Shown here: piece by piece, positions 23,971 to 33,962 of the stretch
Position numbering within the stretch: the first letter of the stretch is position 1
Layout of the letters: every line of letters starts with the position of its first letter
Origin: Mactra quadrangularis
Lineage: Eukaryota; Mollusca; Bivalvia; Venerida; Mactridae
NCBI GenBank assembly: GCA_025267735.1
Contig: CM046295.1
Span: 22,290,938 to 22,354,937 of the forward strand
Reading direction: 5' to 3'
DNA: 64,000 nucleotides
Made by a program: the position numbers and the translations under genes
Notes under the pieces: model-generated
Seen by the model: the letters and a program-made list of their open reading frames with translations, nothing else
The model's database searches: none
Told to the model about the DNA's origin: nothing

Positions 23971-24309
23971 ATTTATTATATATTTTTATTCATAACGTCA
24001 TTCAGAATTGATATATGTTGGTGTAGCTGGCAGCTCTACTGTTTTGTAATCAGCAGAGATAACAATGGAGTAAGACTGAGTTCATTAATACACAATATTA
24101 TTATATATCTAAAATATCTAACCAATCGACAATTTGCATTTGTACCACGTGACTGTCCAATATATTCCCGTATTGCATCCAAAAAATATATGTCATTTTC
24201 GTATTGGACGGTTGAGTACATTTGCACTAAACAATACTAGGCTGGTTTTCGATTTTAATCTTTAACGAATTGAAGACTATGATTATTTCAAAATGAACGA
24301 AAGATATAT

Positions 24310-24484
24310 AATAAAAAAGGTTATTTTACATTTTACTGTACAATATTGTATATATTTGAACTCGTATACAGCTCGAAAAGTCATATTGGACTCGTCTATT
24401 GGCTCGTTCAATATGACTATTTTAGCTGTGTACGAGTCCAAATATAGTTCTGTATCGTACAGTAAAATTTATAATAACCTTTAA
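24310..24484. repeat. Fold-back element, two ~75-bp inverted arms
   Basis: Left arm from 'aaaggttattttacat' through 'actcgtatacagctcgaaaa' and 'tcatattgga'. Right arm from 'tcaatatgac' through 'agctgtgtacgagt' to 'ataataaccttt'. The loop is about 15 bp. It is MITE-like with no coding potential. Confidence 0.82.
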
Positions 24485-26305
24485 TTATAAACTATGAATG
24501 CCTGCTATGACTTTTACAACGCCAGTGAACCAATATTAATTAAGAACGTATGATAGAAATGCTATGATAAACAACTGTCACACTATCTTTATGATTAAGA
24601 TTAGTATCATTGGACTTTGCTTAAAAGCTGATTATATTATTATATTATGAACGTTCTAGTTTTTGTCAATGTTAATATATGAAAATTCTATTTGACATGA
24701 GGGGACAAGTTTTTGACATTGTTAAGCGTATTTGATTAGTTTTGCTTGACAGACGTGGGCGGAGCCTGAAAATTATAGCGAAATGAAACATTTGGTTTAA
24801 ACTTTTATCCATCCTATATTTATAACGTCATTTACACAAAAAACAAAAATAATTTATTTATTGCGTGTCAAATAAACATTTAGCATATCATGTAACAAAA
24901 CGAGCTTTTACAAAGGAAACTAAAACTAGTGTAACAAAAAATATTAGAAAAAAAGAAATGTCGTTGAAAGAATATTGTAATATCTTTATAACTTATTGGA
25001 TGCAAGTTCCTTCATCTGTTTATAACACTTGTATTCATTCATGTCGTAATATTGTGGTAAAATGTATCAATTGCATTAAATGATGTATTTAGTTACTTAA
25101 CTTTTAAAGTTGCAGTTAAACATTCTACTCACGGATACCCCACCCCGCAGCATTCCTAGTGCTTGATTTCGTTCTCTTTCTGACAAATGTGCCATCATGA
25201 AAGCAATCAACTTTAGGTGTGAATTACACTACACTGATACTGAACACATGTATAGTGCCTTTCATAACTGTCTATCTGACACAGTTCAGCCTGCACGAGG
25301 TTTACGTGCGAAAATTGAAAATTTACGCTTGGCTGAGTATTATTGACAATAGTCGGACAAGACAAAACAGGTATGTAGTGTAACGATAGTACATGTATAC
25401 ATACTACACAACATTTTATTTAACACACATATAAAAAATGTAATTGACAGAAATAAAGTGTCAGGTTTTTATTTTTGCTGAGTATATATCTTGTAAAGTA
25501 TGAAATGTTCAATGAAAATTGTTAAAAGTTTTCATTTAATTGGTACTAATATTCCAAATCTTTGAACAGAATAGTATTCATATGAAAGTACTACCTTATT
25601 ATTATACATGGGTAAATATTGCATTTTCTAGTATGAACATTTTCTTTATGACTTTTATCATTTTTAAATTATTTTGCATTTCAATTTTCTCATTTTGTTT
25701 CTAATCTATTGTAGGAAACTTATAAAAAGTTGGCTTGTCAGGGCGTTATCAAGTAGAACTTGACCTTGGCGCTTTGCCTGCCCTGATATGTTGGTTTTAA
25801 ACATTTATTTTATTATGTTCAGTTTAAATTTTCACTTTGTTATATGTTATGGCTTTGTAAATAAAAGCCCATATTTCAATTCTATAACTGTGTCTGTTTT
25901 TTCTGATCCAACATACTAGCATTGCCAGTCTCCATCACCATGAGTACAATAAAAAGTATGTATGTATAAACTTTTCGAAATGAAAAATGACCTTTAATAG
26001 CGTAGTTTTGTGATAAAAGGAATTTTCGTAGTGAATTGCATTCAACAGTTTTAACTCTCATGTGTTGCAGAAACACTCTATAATGTAGGAATTATCAACA
26101 CATACTTTCTTTAAAGGTAAATCAAACATTTGAATAGCTAGAGTACTTAAGTATTTTCAGAAAATGTATTTCTCAATTTTCTTGACATGCAAAGTACATT
26201 TTATCATACAATACATAATATAGTGTTAAACACCATGCAAAAGGTGATAAAAAAACTCGGAAATTATGTAATATGTATGGCTACATAGCCGGTTAGTCAA
26301 CAAGA
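24485..26305. other. Intergenic remnant of upstream units, no gene seen
   Basis: GAACGTTCTAG at 24649, followed by 'gtgggcggagcc' at 24755, matches the upstream-unit layout, but no donor/TATA block is left nearby. A 72-codon lysine-rich frame at 24865-25083 has no recognisable motif. Confidence 0.5.
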
Positions 26306-26586
26306 TAAAGAAATTGCACGAAGAAACTTTTAAAATATCTGATCTTGATTGCAGTATGGATAAAACAAGTACTATCTTAATCATTGTTGCTAGGATGCAC
26401 CCTCCTCTGCTAGAAACTGTCATCATTCGCTAATAAAGAGCCATTTTGGGAAATCGGCACAACACATTGTCAATGAGAGTATACATTGATTTAGGGTCAA
26501 TGATATTGACATTCGGTGTATTAACACAAACAATACAAAACGTAAGCCATAATTGCAACAAAAATGTAAATACATAAATTACACAT

Positions 26587-26741
26587 ACCTTATAATCTTC
26601 AATTATGATATTGATATAAACGTAGATATTCAATGTTGAATCGAGGCATAGTACAGGTACTGCCTTGATGTTAGTTGTGCTTCTGTTTGTCCTCTGATTA
26701 TAATGACGAGTGTGATATCACGTGATATTGTTCTATATATA
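26587..26741 (-). promoter_or_regulatory. Promoter/first-exon-like block 5
   Basis: tatatata at 26734-26741, CACGTG at 26719-26724 (gatatcacgtgat), donor TAAG|GTATGTG at 26589/26588. Confidence 0.55.
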
Positions 26742-27354
26742 GATAATACGGACATTCGATTTAATATTATCATGTTTACATTTAATAATTTAACCATAAT
26801 ACTGATTACATGGTTGATAGCTTGTTCTAATCACTCAAATGGGTCAATTAATGATCGTACGATCATCATATTATAGAATGACTGTCAAATAGAGTTTTGT
26901 GTAGTATATCGGTATACCGGTTACCGTGAAACAAAATTCTGACTGTATCATACCACAGTACATTTTAGATTTCCGGTTTTGTATCATTTCTATCATAGTG
27001 TCGCCAGGCTTTCAAAATACGAGTTAGAAACGAGCAATTTCGTCATACAGAGCTAGTATTTCATGAGCAAGTACCACAAACTTATTAAGGATAGAACATG
27101 CTTGAAAATCGCACAGCGACCTATTGGTAAAAATTCACTATGTACAGACATTTTATCCACGGGAGACATCCATCAAAAATATGTTGTTATAAAAATATGA
27201 TCGGAAAAGTTGATTCGTCGTACAAATAGACAAAGATGGCGGTGTTTTAAAACATTTCGAATGAAAAACAAGTAAGTTAGAACCAACAGTAGTAAAACAA
27301 GTGTATACTATAAATACTCTTATATAAGTCAAGTAGATTTAAATGAGACTGTAC

Positions 27355-27756
27355 TAGGGGTGTAACAATACAGTAAAAACCGTATTGCGATACATATTGT
27401 TCTTTTGTGCATACATGCATAGCATGAATTAATGCATGTGCATCGTCTTAATTTGATCAACATTGTACATAGATATTTGTATTTTTAAATGATCTATACG
27501 TATTATGTTTGAATATGTTAGAAAAAAGGTTTTGGATGGACTTTCAAAGATAGATATTCTCTCACTTTACGAAAAATATTGCAAGTTTCCGAACGCATTT
27601 CAACATTTATTCAAACATTTAAATTCAGATTGTGATAAAAACAATCAGTATGGAACATTACTAGAAAAACCGGCTCAGAGAAAATGAACCAGTTAAAAAC
27701 CGCCAGAAGTCGTATTGCAATATTAACCGGTATATTGGTTAACCGTTACACCCCTA
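27355..27756. mobile_element. Non-autonomous hAT element, 402 bp
   Basis: Terminal inverted repeats taggggtgtaac / gttacaccccta, flanked by an 8-bp target duplication gactgtac (27347-27354 and 27757-27764). Established: hAT transposons make 8-bp duplications. Unit U2 keeps an uninterrupted 'gacactgtactagtt' at the same place. Inner 'aaccgtattgcgat' and 'gtcgtattgcaat' words extend the inverted symmetry. The 60-codon frame inside (27505-27687) shows no transposase motif that I can name. Confidence 0.9.
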
Positions 27757-27850
27757 GACTGTACTATCAAATATCAAAATATCAAATATCAGTATTTACA
27801 CTAACAATTTATCATGTAAAATGTAGGACGTTTTAATTAAGACAAGGTCA

Positions 27851-28279
27851 TAAATCTATGTTTGCAAAAGGCAATAGCTAGGTTTTGTTACCAAAATTAT
27901 GTGAAACATTTCATTTTTGTTTATAAACATGACAATTGATACGTTTAAATGTGTGTTTATGTATATAAATACAATATAATCTGCAATAAGAGATCAGTAA
28001 GGGGAAGTGACTGAATTGGCTGGTTTTACAGCTATACACATTATTGGCTAAAAAAATTTGAAAATCACAAGACAGTTAATTGTATCATTCAGCAATAAAA
28101 CAAGATTAAACTTTTTATAAAAAAGGAACATTGAAAAAAAAACTCAGTACATTATGCATAAATTGTTTTCGTGGTATTTAGTTTATTGTGTATGAAAATG
28201 ATTTAGAAAATTAAGCAAGTTGATGAGGAAAAATCAATCTTGAGAAAAATGAAAACATAATGAAATATAATTTACACAT
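27851..28279. other. Intergenic, nothing recognised
   Basis: AT-rich sequence downstream of unit U5; no gene, RNA or clear repeat seen. Confidence 0.4.
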
Positions 28280-28395
28280 ACCATTTAGAATTCCAAATAC
28301 GTTGTTGATATGAATATTTATTTTGATGAAATGACAATATTACTTACTTGTCTCGATATTCAATATTTTTCCTTACGTCTGTTCTACACATCAAA
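28280..28395 (-). promoter_or_regulatory. Promoter/first-exon-like block 6 (partial, family II)
   Basis: Donor AATG|GTATGTG at 28282/28281, then 'cgttgttgatatgaatattt' as in block 7. The E-box and TATA part is not recognisable. Confidence 0.4.
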
Positions 28396-28734
28396 TGGTA
28401 AGACAAGACAGGATACCACACACTAAATTTCTTTAGGGCACTGAACTCCATAACGTTCAACATAACATACTATGTACCATTATAAAGTAAGAATAAGACA
28501 ATTAATTACAAAATTCATCTCAGTTCTCTTCATGCTCAAATATTTACACATCAAACGAAATTATATTAATCTTAACACTGGCGTTTTAGCGTGCTTACAG
28601 AAAATGTTTTACTTTCTGAATAATGTTAAATGCAATACTGCTTTTGTTTTTTTTTACTTAAAAGGAAGTAAACATATATCATCATAAAAGTCTCTTGACT
28701 TTCCAATGTATGTACTTCATAAAGTTAGGTCTGA

Positions 28735-28795
28735 TTATTATTCATGTCAATTTACATGTATATTCATATATTCTATACTAGAATGGTGATGTCGA
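28735..28795 (-). promoter_or_regulatory. Conserved 3' flank block of gene B
   Basis: Closely matches the blocks behind genes A and C although gene B itself is strongly diverged. Confidence 0.45.
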
Positions 28796-28856
28796 TATGA
28801 CTTCATGTACATCTACTAACATTTTTTGTTAAAGTTTTGCACATTCATTTGAAAAA

Positions 28857-30722
28857 TTATATTTTCCATTCAAGAATAGTGTTGTTTATACTGTTGCCAC
28901 AAAACAAACCAGGTACATAACTACTAATATAAATCTTATTTTGTTGACAATTTAAGCAAACAGCCTGAGGACTTTCCACACCTTGTAATATAATAGTGCA
29001 ATTGTTCTCGCCCTCAATTACTTTACATAGTTTGTTGCCACTCCAGGAACAGACAACCAAACTACTTCCATTGTATAGCAAAGCCAATCCTTTAGGACAA
29101 GTAATGTAACATCTAGATACAATATTGCAGTTATTATCTAACATGATTATGTTATTGTTATCTTCATCAGCTACATAAATGTATTGATTGTTACATTGTA
29201 CATAGTATGGTAAAGAGAATATATCTTTACCTGTTGTATCTGTCGTTATTGATTTGATCACTTTACCTTTCAGGTCAAGTATTTCAAATTTACCAGGAAA
29301 ACAACATGTAACAATAAGTTTATTTTCATGATAACATATACCATGACATTCACCATTTGTATTGATCCTACGAGACTTTTTCAATTTATTAGATACTCTA
29401 ACAAATTGTATATATCTTCCTTCAGGTACGGTTACAGCTACTTCTGTAGTAGATATTGATGTTATATCCCAGGGTTTATACATAAGTGAAATTGTTGATG
29501 TTACAGATTTACTTCGACCATCAACAAGTTTAATGGATTGGTTTCCATGATCAGCGAGGACTAAAACACTAGGACATACTTCTATCAATCCTGTGATCCA
29601 GCAATCTGAAATATCTCCAATTATCTTTACAAATATTTCATCCTCATGTGTCGGTTTGATATTTGTATCTTGATGACTTTCTGAGGGATTATTTCTTGAA
29701 GATGAGGGCAGATAAACTTGTTCATGTGTCAGTTCTTTATCAGTACTTTGAGGTCTTTGTGGCGATACATTTAAGGAGCAAAGTGGTGTCATGACTCCTT
29801 GTCGTGTTGATATCGTCCCAAGAGCGTTTTCTGTTTTAAGAATCTGCTGTATTGCTGTATTTGGTATAAAATGATACTTATCAAAATGATGTTTGCTTTC
29901 AATTGAGTGTAGACTGTCATTGTATTCGTCCAGAAGTTTTCTAGCTTGATGTAACTGAATAAAAAGCTGATTTGACTGTTTTGATTTGTTCATTTGATTC
30001 AGTTTATCCTTTAGCAATGTAGCATCCGTTTTCATAGCATCGCATTTTGTTTCTATGGTCTTTACTTCATCCCTATTTTGTTCCATCCAATCAGTAATCT
30101 TCTTCGTGATTTCATTTTCCTTTGTATCAAGTATTCTGTTAATGTTACGTCTGTACTTCATCAAATCAGAAAGTGATTTGTTTAAAGAACCCACGGTCTG
30201 TTGTGAATCCCGAGATATTCTAGTCTTCACGGAATCACACTTGATCTCAATTGATTTTGTTCTTGCAATTATCTCTCGTAAGATGTCGCTATCGAGGTCA
30301 ACTTTTAAGACATCAGGGATATAATCAACGTCAACGTTACAAAGCTTAGTATGGTTCAAAGTGACACAGACACTGCAAAGTGTCATCTTGTGATCATTGC
30401 AGTAAAGCTTGGTATACTTCTTATGTTTCTTACATGGCGTAGTTAGACTATCAGATGGACCTTCATCTACTGCTGTATCTGTGTCATCAATTGTTTGTGT
30501 TTGAGGCATTGAACTTGAATCCAATAGTTTATGATGTCTACTTGGCCTCAATTTCGCATGGTTAACATAGCACATAGAACAAAGATGTTCATCACAATCA
30601 GTACAATATCCATAGGCAGGTTTAGCTATATCATCAAGATGGCAAGGTTTACACACAAGATCATACAAGAAGTCTGATCCCTTTATACTTGATCCTATCT
30701 GATGATTGCCTGAAGAAGCCAT
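28857..30722 (-). CDS. Gene B: RING-less TRIM-like protein (two B-boxes, coiled coil, NHL-like propeller), 621 aa
   Basis: It has the same architecture as gene A. B-box 1 ligands run from VCKPCHLDD to YVNHAKLRPSRHHK, B-box 2 from PCKKHKKYTKLYCNDH to CSVCVTLNH, followed by a coiled coil, a Ser/Thr/Pro linker and an NHL-like propeller (YIYVADEDNNNIIMLD, SPQAVCL). No RING is present. The B-box 1 block is nearly identical to gene C, while the coiled coil and propeller differ widely, so it is the most diverged of the three. The start is MASSGNHQ: the open frame extends six codons further, but a strong acceptor (tgctttctgttttag) ends 2 bases before this ATG, so those codons are read-through into an intron. 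The stop is TAA at 28857-28859. A 3' flank of about 60 bp just downstream is shared with genes A and C. Localisation is probably cytoplasmic: no signal peptide or membrane segment is visible. Confidence 0.9.
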   Translation of the reverse strand: MASSGNHQIGSSIKGSDFLYDLVCKPCHLDDIAKPAYGYCTDCDEHLCSMCYVNHAKLRPSRHHKLLDSSSMPQTQTIDDTDTAVDEGPSDSLTTPCKKHKKYTKLYCNDHKMTLCSVCVTLNHTKLCNVDVDYIPDVLKVDLDSDILREIIARTKSIEIKCDSVKTRISRDSQQTVGSLNKSLSDLMKYRRNINRILDTKENEITKKITDWMEQNRDEVKTIETKCDAMKTDATLLKDKLNQMNKSKQSNQLFIQLHQARKLLDEYNDSLHSIESKHHFDKYHFIPNTAIQQILKTENALGTISTRQGVMTPLCSLNVSPQRPQSTDKELTHEQVYLPSSSRNNPSESHQDTNIKPTHEDEIFVKIIGDISDCWITGLIEVCPSVLVLADHGNQSIKLVDGRSKSVTSTISLMYKPWDITSISTTEVAVTVPEGRYIQFVRVSNKLKKSRRINTNGECHGICYHENKLIVTCCFPGKFEILDLKGKVIKSITTDTTGKDIFSLPYYVQCNNQYIYVADEDNNNIIMLDNNCNIVSRCYITCPKGLALLYNGSSLVVCSWSGNKLCKVIEGENNCTIILQGVESPQAVCLNCQQNKIYISSYVPGLFCGNSINNTILEWKI

Positions 30723-30724
30723 TT

Positions 30725-30739
30725 CTAAAACAGAAAGCA
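30725..30739 (-). other. Splice acceptor before gene B start codon
   Basis: On the minus strand a pyrimidine tract and AG (tgctttctgttttag) end two bases before ATGGCTTC. No close donor of adequate spacing is evident, so the matching first exon probably lies further upstream (higher coordinates). The next promoter/exon-like block in that direction is near 36.9 kb. Confidence 0.6.
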
Positions 30740-31136
30740 AATGTGTTCACGTTGTACCCTGATTTAATTTGAGATGTGTACTTATTATTTACTTCATTGA
30801 AATGTATAAAGCTTGAGAATGAAACATCATGTAAATTTATACTGATGTTTATAGTTAAATAGATCAATTAATATTACTTAGTGCCAATATAATTTTACTT
30901 TGTGAAACGTGTAAGTATTAAATCCGATCTCATGGTCAGTTCATATATACCATTGGTGTTAATATACTTGCTAAGAATAGAACAAGAATAGTTTAATTGT
31001 CAATTTTATACTTTTCAACAACTGTATGCTCAAAGATAATAATGATTATTTCAAATTGATAACATCATTAAACAAATTATTGTAAAATCTCTCCAAAAAG
31101 ATATATTCCCACATACGAAAAACTGTAAAGGGTATA
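30740..31136. other. Gene B upstream flank, no further element recognised
   Basis: AT-rich. No copy of the GAACGTTC motif or of the donor/TATA block lies within the first 400 bp upstream of gene B, unlike the layout elsewhere. Confidence 0.4.
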
Positions 31137-31138
31137 TA

Positions 31139-32182
31139 TGAGGGGTGTCCAGTAAATCGTGGACTCTGTTTATGGCGGAAAAATTACGCGCAACTTTAGC
31201 ACCAACACTGCCATTAAATGCATGTGTTGTAAGTATGCTAAATTTTTTGGACTGTTAATTAAAAAATAAAAGTTTTGCTTCAATTTATAAGACACTAGGT
31301 ATGACAACGCGGCGCAAGCCAACGTCATATTAAGACGTCAGGTCTATGAAATCATTTTATTTACTCTTTAAGTTCGCATTGTTGTGAACAGTGACAAATA
31401 CTGGCAATGGATTTACTTCATATTTACTTTAACAAATTTCTTACTTTTGTTACAAATTTGTGACATCAGTCTCAAAATATTAGTATGGTCAATGATATAA
31501 TGGTCTACGGGTTAAGTATCTAACTTAATTTTGAATAACACTTTCAGCACTTTTTCGTACGCTAAATTCAGTGGATATATTCAGCAGTTTTGGTACGATA
31601 AATTCAGTGGATATATTACACAATGAATAACTACTCTACCATATATAGTATGCACAACGTATACTTAATGATTCATTTTGTCTGTCTATGTGTTTAAATT
31701 CAAGTTTATACCCATCCATGTTGTGCCTGGCTGATTATGAAACTGAGTTGCTATTACATAGACTCAATCTTGTCCTGACGTCACCTTATCTCGCTGATGT
31801 CACATTTTTGTGTTTCGGTGCAAACGCGTATGGCACTCTTGTATATATATTTTATGATTTGAGATTTGGTGTGATAATATATAGATAATTTCTGCGAATG
31901 TCTATGTAAAAATAAAATGCAATTAAAAAGTTTAAGTTTAAATTTTGCTGCACACTTGAACTCAGTATGAACGAATATACAAGTGTGAAAGTGGTCGCAC
32001 CGCATGCACATACCTTGTATTAGCTGAACATTAAAATGACGCCTTTGATGCAAATACTTATAGGTCAAATGCTTAATTTGTATAAAAATAAGGCTAGCAA
32101 ACAGTCTTGTAAATTATGATCATCATGAGACGTAAGGAAAAAAGTTATGGACAAAGTACACGATTTACTGGGACACCCCTCG
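31139..32182. mobile_element. Non-autonomous mariner-like element, 1044 bp
   Basis: The left end tgaggggtgtccagtaaatc and the right end (gatttactgggacacccctc) are inverted copies differing by a single-base gap near the tip. TA target duplications lie at 31137-31138 and 32183-32184. A 'gagggtgtccc'-type tip is characteristic of mariner elements. No transposase remnant is recognised; frames at 31688-31888 and 31781-32068 lack a catalytic motif. Confidence 0.85.
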
Positions 32183-32184
32183 TA

Positions 32185-33790
32185 TAATGTTTAACAAAAA
32201 ACTCGCAATTTTATCAGTAGAAAGTCAGTCAAATTGTAAAGTCATCATCAAATATTTTACGCAGTTCTTCTAACCATCTAATGATTATTTTTTATATGTT
32301 CCAAGATTTGTTCTTCTGCTGTTGATAAAAAATTATATATTTGATAGTGTAAACATTTCTATAGTTTATTTTATTTGTCTAAGGTTACCAAGCGTCTTAT
32401 GTCCTATTGATACTTTCATTTGAATGGTCTTATTTGTTTGTATGTTTAAGTTGCTTAAACAAATTTTTTATGAGATCATCTTTGTTGGTAGGTACAAGTA
32501 TCTATCGAAGCTATTTTAGATCTCAACATATTTTCACGACGTGAGTTAAAATCGTTTCATATTTCAAATTTTAATGTTAATATCGACGTTGTTGTATCAT
32601 TTAAATCATTTTTAATTGAATCTTTAAATAATTTACGTATGTCTTTTCTCCATTTTCTAATTCAGTTTTGTATGTAGAGTGTGTCCTTCATTTGTTGTCG
32701 GAATTAAAATACAAACATATAAATTGTGCAAAATTATTTTCAACATACGCTTAAATTCATATTTTATTGCACAAACGGTAAATATATTTTAAGTTGCTTT
32801 AATCAATTTTGAATCATGTCATTTATTGTACAGTCATGTAGAAACCGTGATATATATTGAAACTGTTATGTTTAATATGAATGAAATACGTATTTTATAA
32901 TGTAATACCAAAATAGATTTTATGTATTTAACATTATATTTTCAAACTAAAATAAATTTAATAGAAACCCATAATTTATATACTGCTATATAAGATTATT
33001 TTTAATTTACGTTGAAAGCAATATATGGTATTGTGTACAATTCTATAGCTTTATTATTCATTCGTCTCTAATGTCTTATATAATATTGGTACTTTCTATA
33101 CAATGTTCTTATTTATTAATGCATTTAAGTTGGAAAAATCAATTTTGCATTAGATGTTCTTTGTTGTATATCCTATGGGTACACAAATATTTATTAAAAC
33201 TGTTATGTAATGTGAATGAAATACGTTTCATATTTTAAAATTTAATATAAAAATCAAATTTGTAATTCATCTTATTTTAAAATGAAGTGAATAAAAATTA
33301 TCAACCATACCAAATACATTACTATATTTATGACAAAACTCTGTAATGTCAATATTTGATTAGATAAATGCTCTCCAGAGGCTTGCCTGTATAATTTGAA
33401 TTTTGTTTATTCTGTTGTTTACTCCATTTATGCTTGCATGCATGAAACATGTAGAGGATAAGCTTTAAGAATTAAAGCTCGCATATTTAGTGTTTTTATA
33501 TTTTATGACTTGCCAGTTTCTGTAAGATAAGAGTAAAAACAAAAATTAATATTTTAAGAAAAAATAACAATTACGATTGTGAAAATAAATAATTAAAGTC
33601 TATAAGACGCTAACATTATATATCCAGGAAACAAGTATGCCATTAAAGATATAATCACTAGCGTATACACTTGTTTTTCCGTTTGCACTGAAGTTGTCAA
33701 AACACTACTTAACTACTAAGAATATTTCTATTAAAAGCTTAAATTGAAAAAAAAAACACTTGAATAGAGTTAACAATCACTTTACCACTT
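32185..33790. other. AT-rich intergenic DNA, no gene seen
   Basis: Two stretches resemble each other (32386-32480 and 33063-33150, around 'tttatttgt' and 'gcatttaagttg'), suggesting an old local duplication. No long frame is present. Confidence 0.4.
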
Positions 33791-33804
33791 CAAAGTGATA
33801 GAGG

Positions 33805-33962
33805 ATACTCGCCGATTTCGGTATAAGACAGATTTATATTTTACCGAGTTATCTTATAAAACATATTTTCACGAGTAGCGCAGCCACGAGTAAATTTTTA
33901 ATTTTCTTAGGTCACAAGGTGAAATATAAATCGATCTTACACTGATATCGGCGATTTTTTTT
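33805..33962. repeat. Fold-back repeat with ~37-bp arms
   Basis: 'tactcgccgatttcggtata' plus 'agatttatattttacc' is mirrored by 'ggtgaaatataaatcgatct' plus 'tgatatcggcga'. The centre has its own short repeat (cacgagtagcgcagccacgag). A related, more degenerate copy lies at about 34995-35070, possibly the far end of a larger element. Confidence 0.7.

Larger units (their letters stand above)
26306..27850 (-). repeat. Upstream-region unit U5 (family I)
   Basis: Collinear with U2 (12110-13200), including 'caatgatattgacattcggt', 'ggtataccggttaccg', 'atttcatgagcaagtacc' and ggacgtttta (27826). It is longer only because of the hAT element at 27355-27756. Confidence 0.78.

Noticed and set aside
24865..25083. 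72-codon frame rich in Lys and Cys
   Set aside because: No recognisable domain, no second copy to test, AT-rich context; could be chance.
31781..32068. 95-codon minus-strand frame within the mariner-like element
   Set aside because: No transposase catalytic motif or helix-turn-helix seen; interior of a non-autonomous element.
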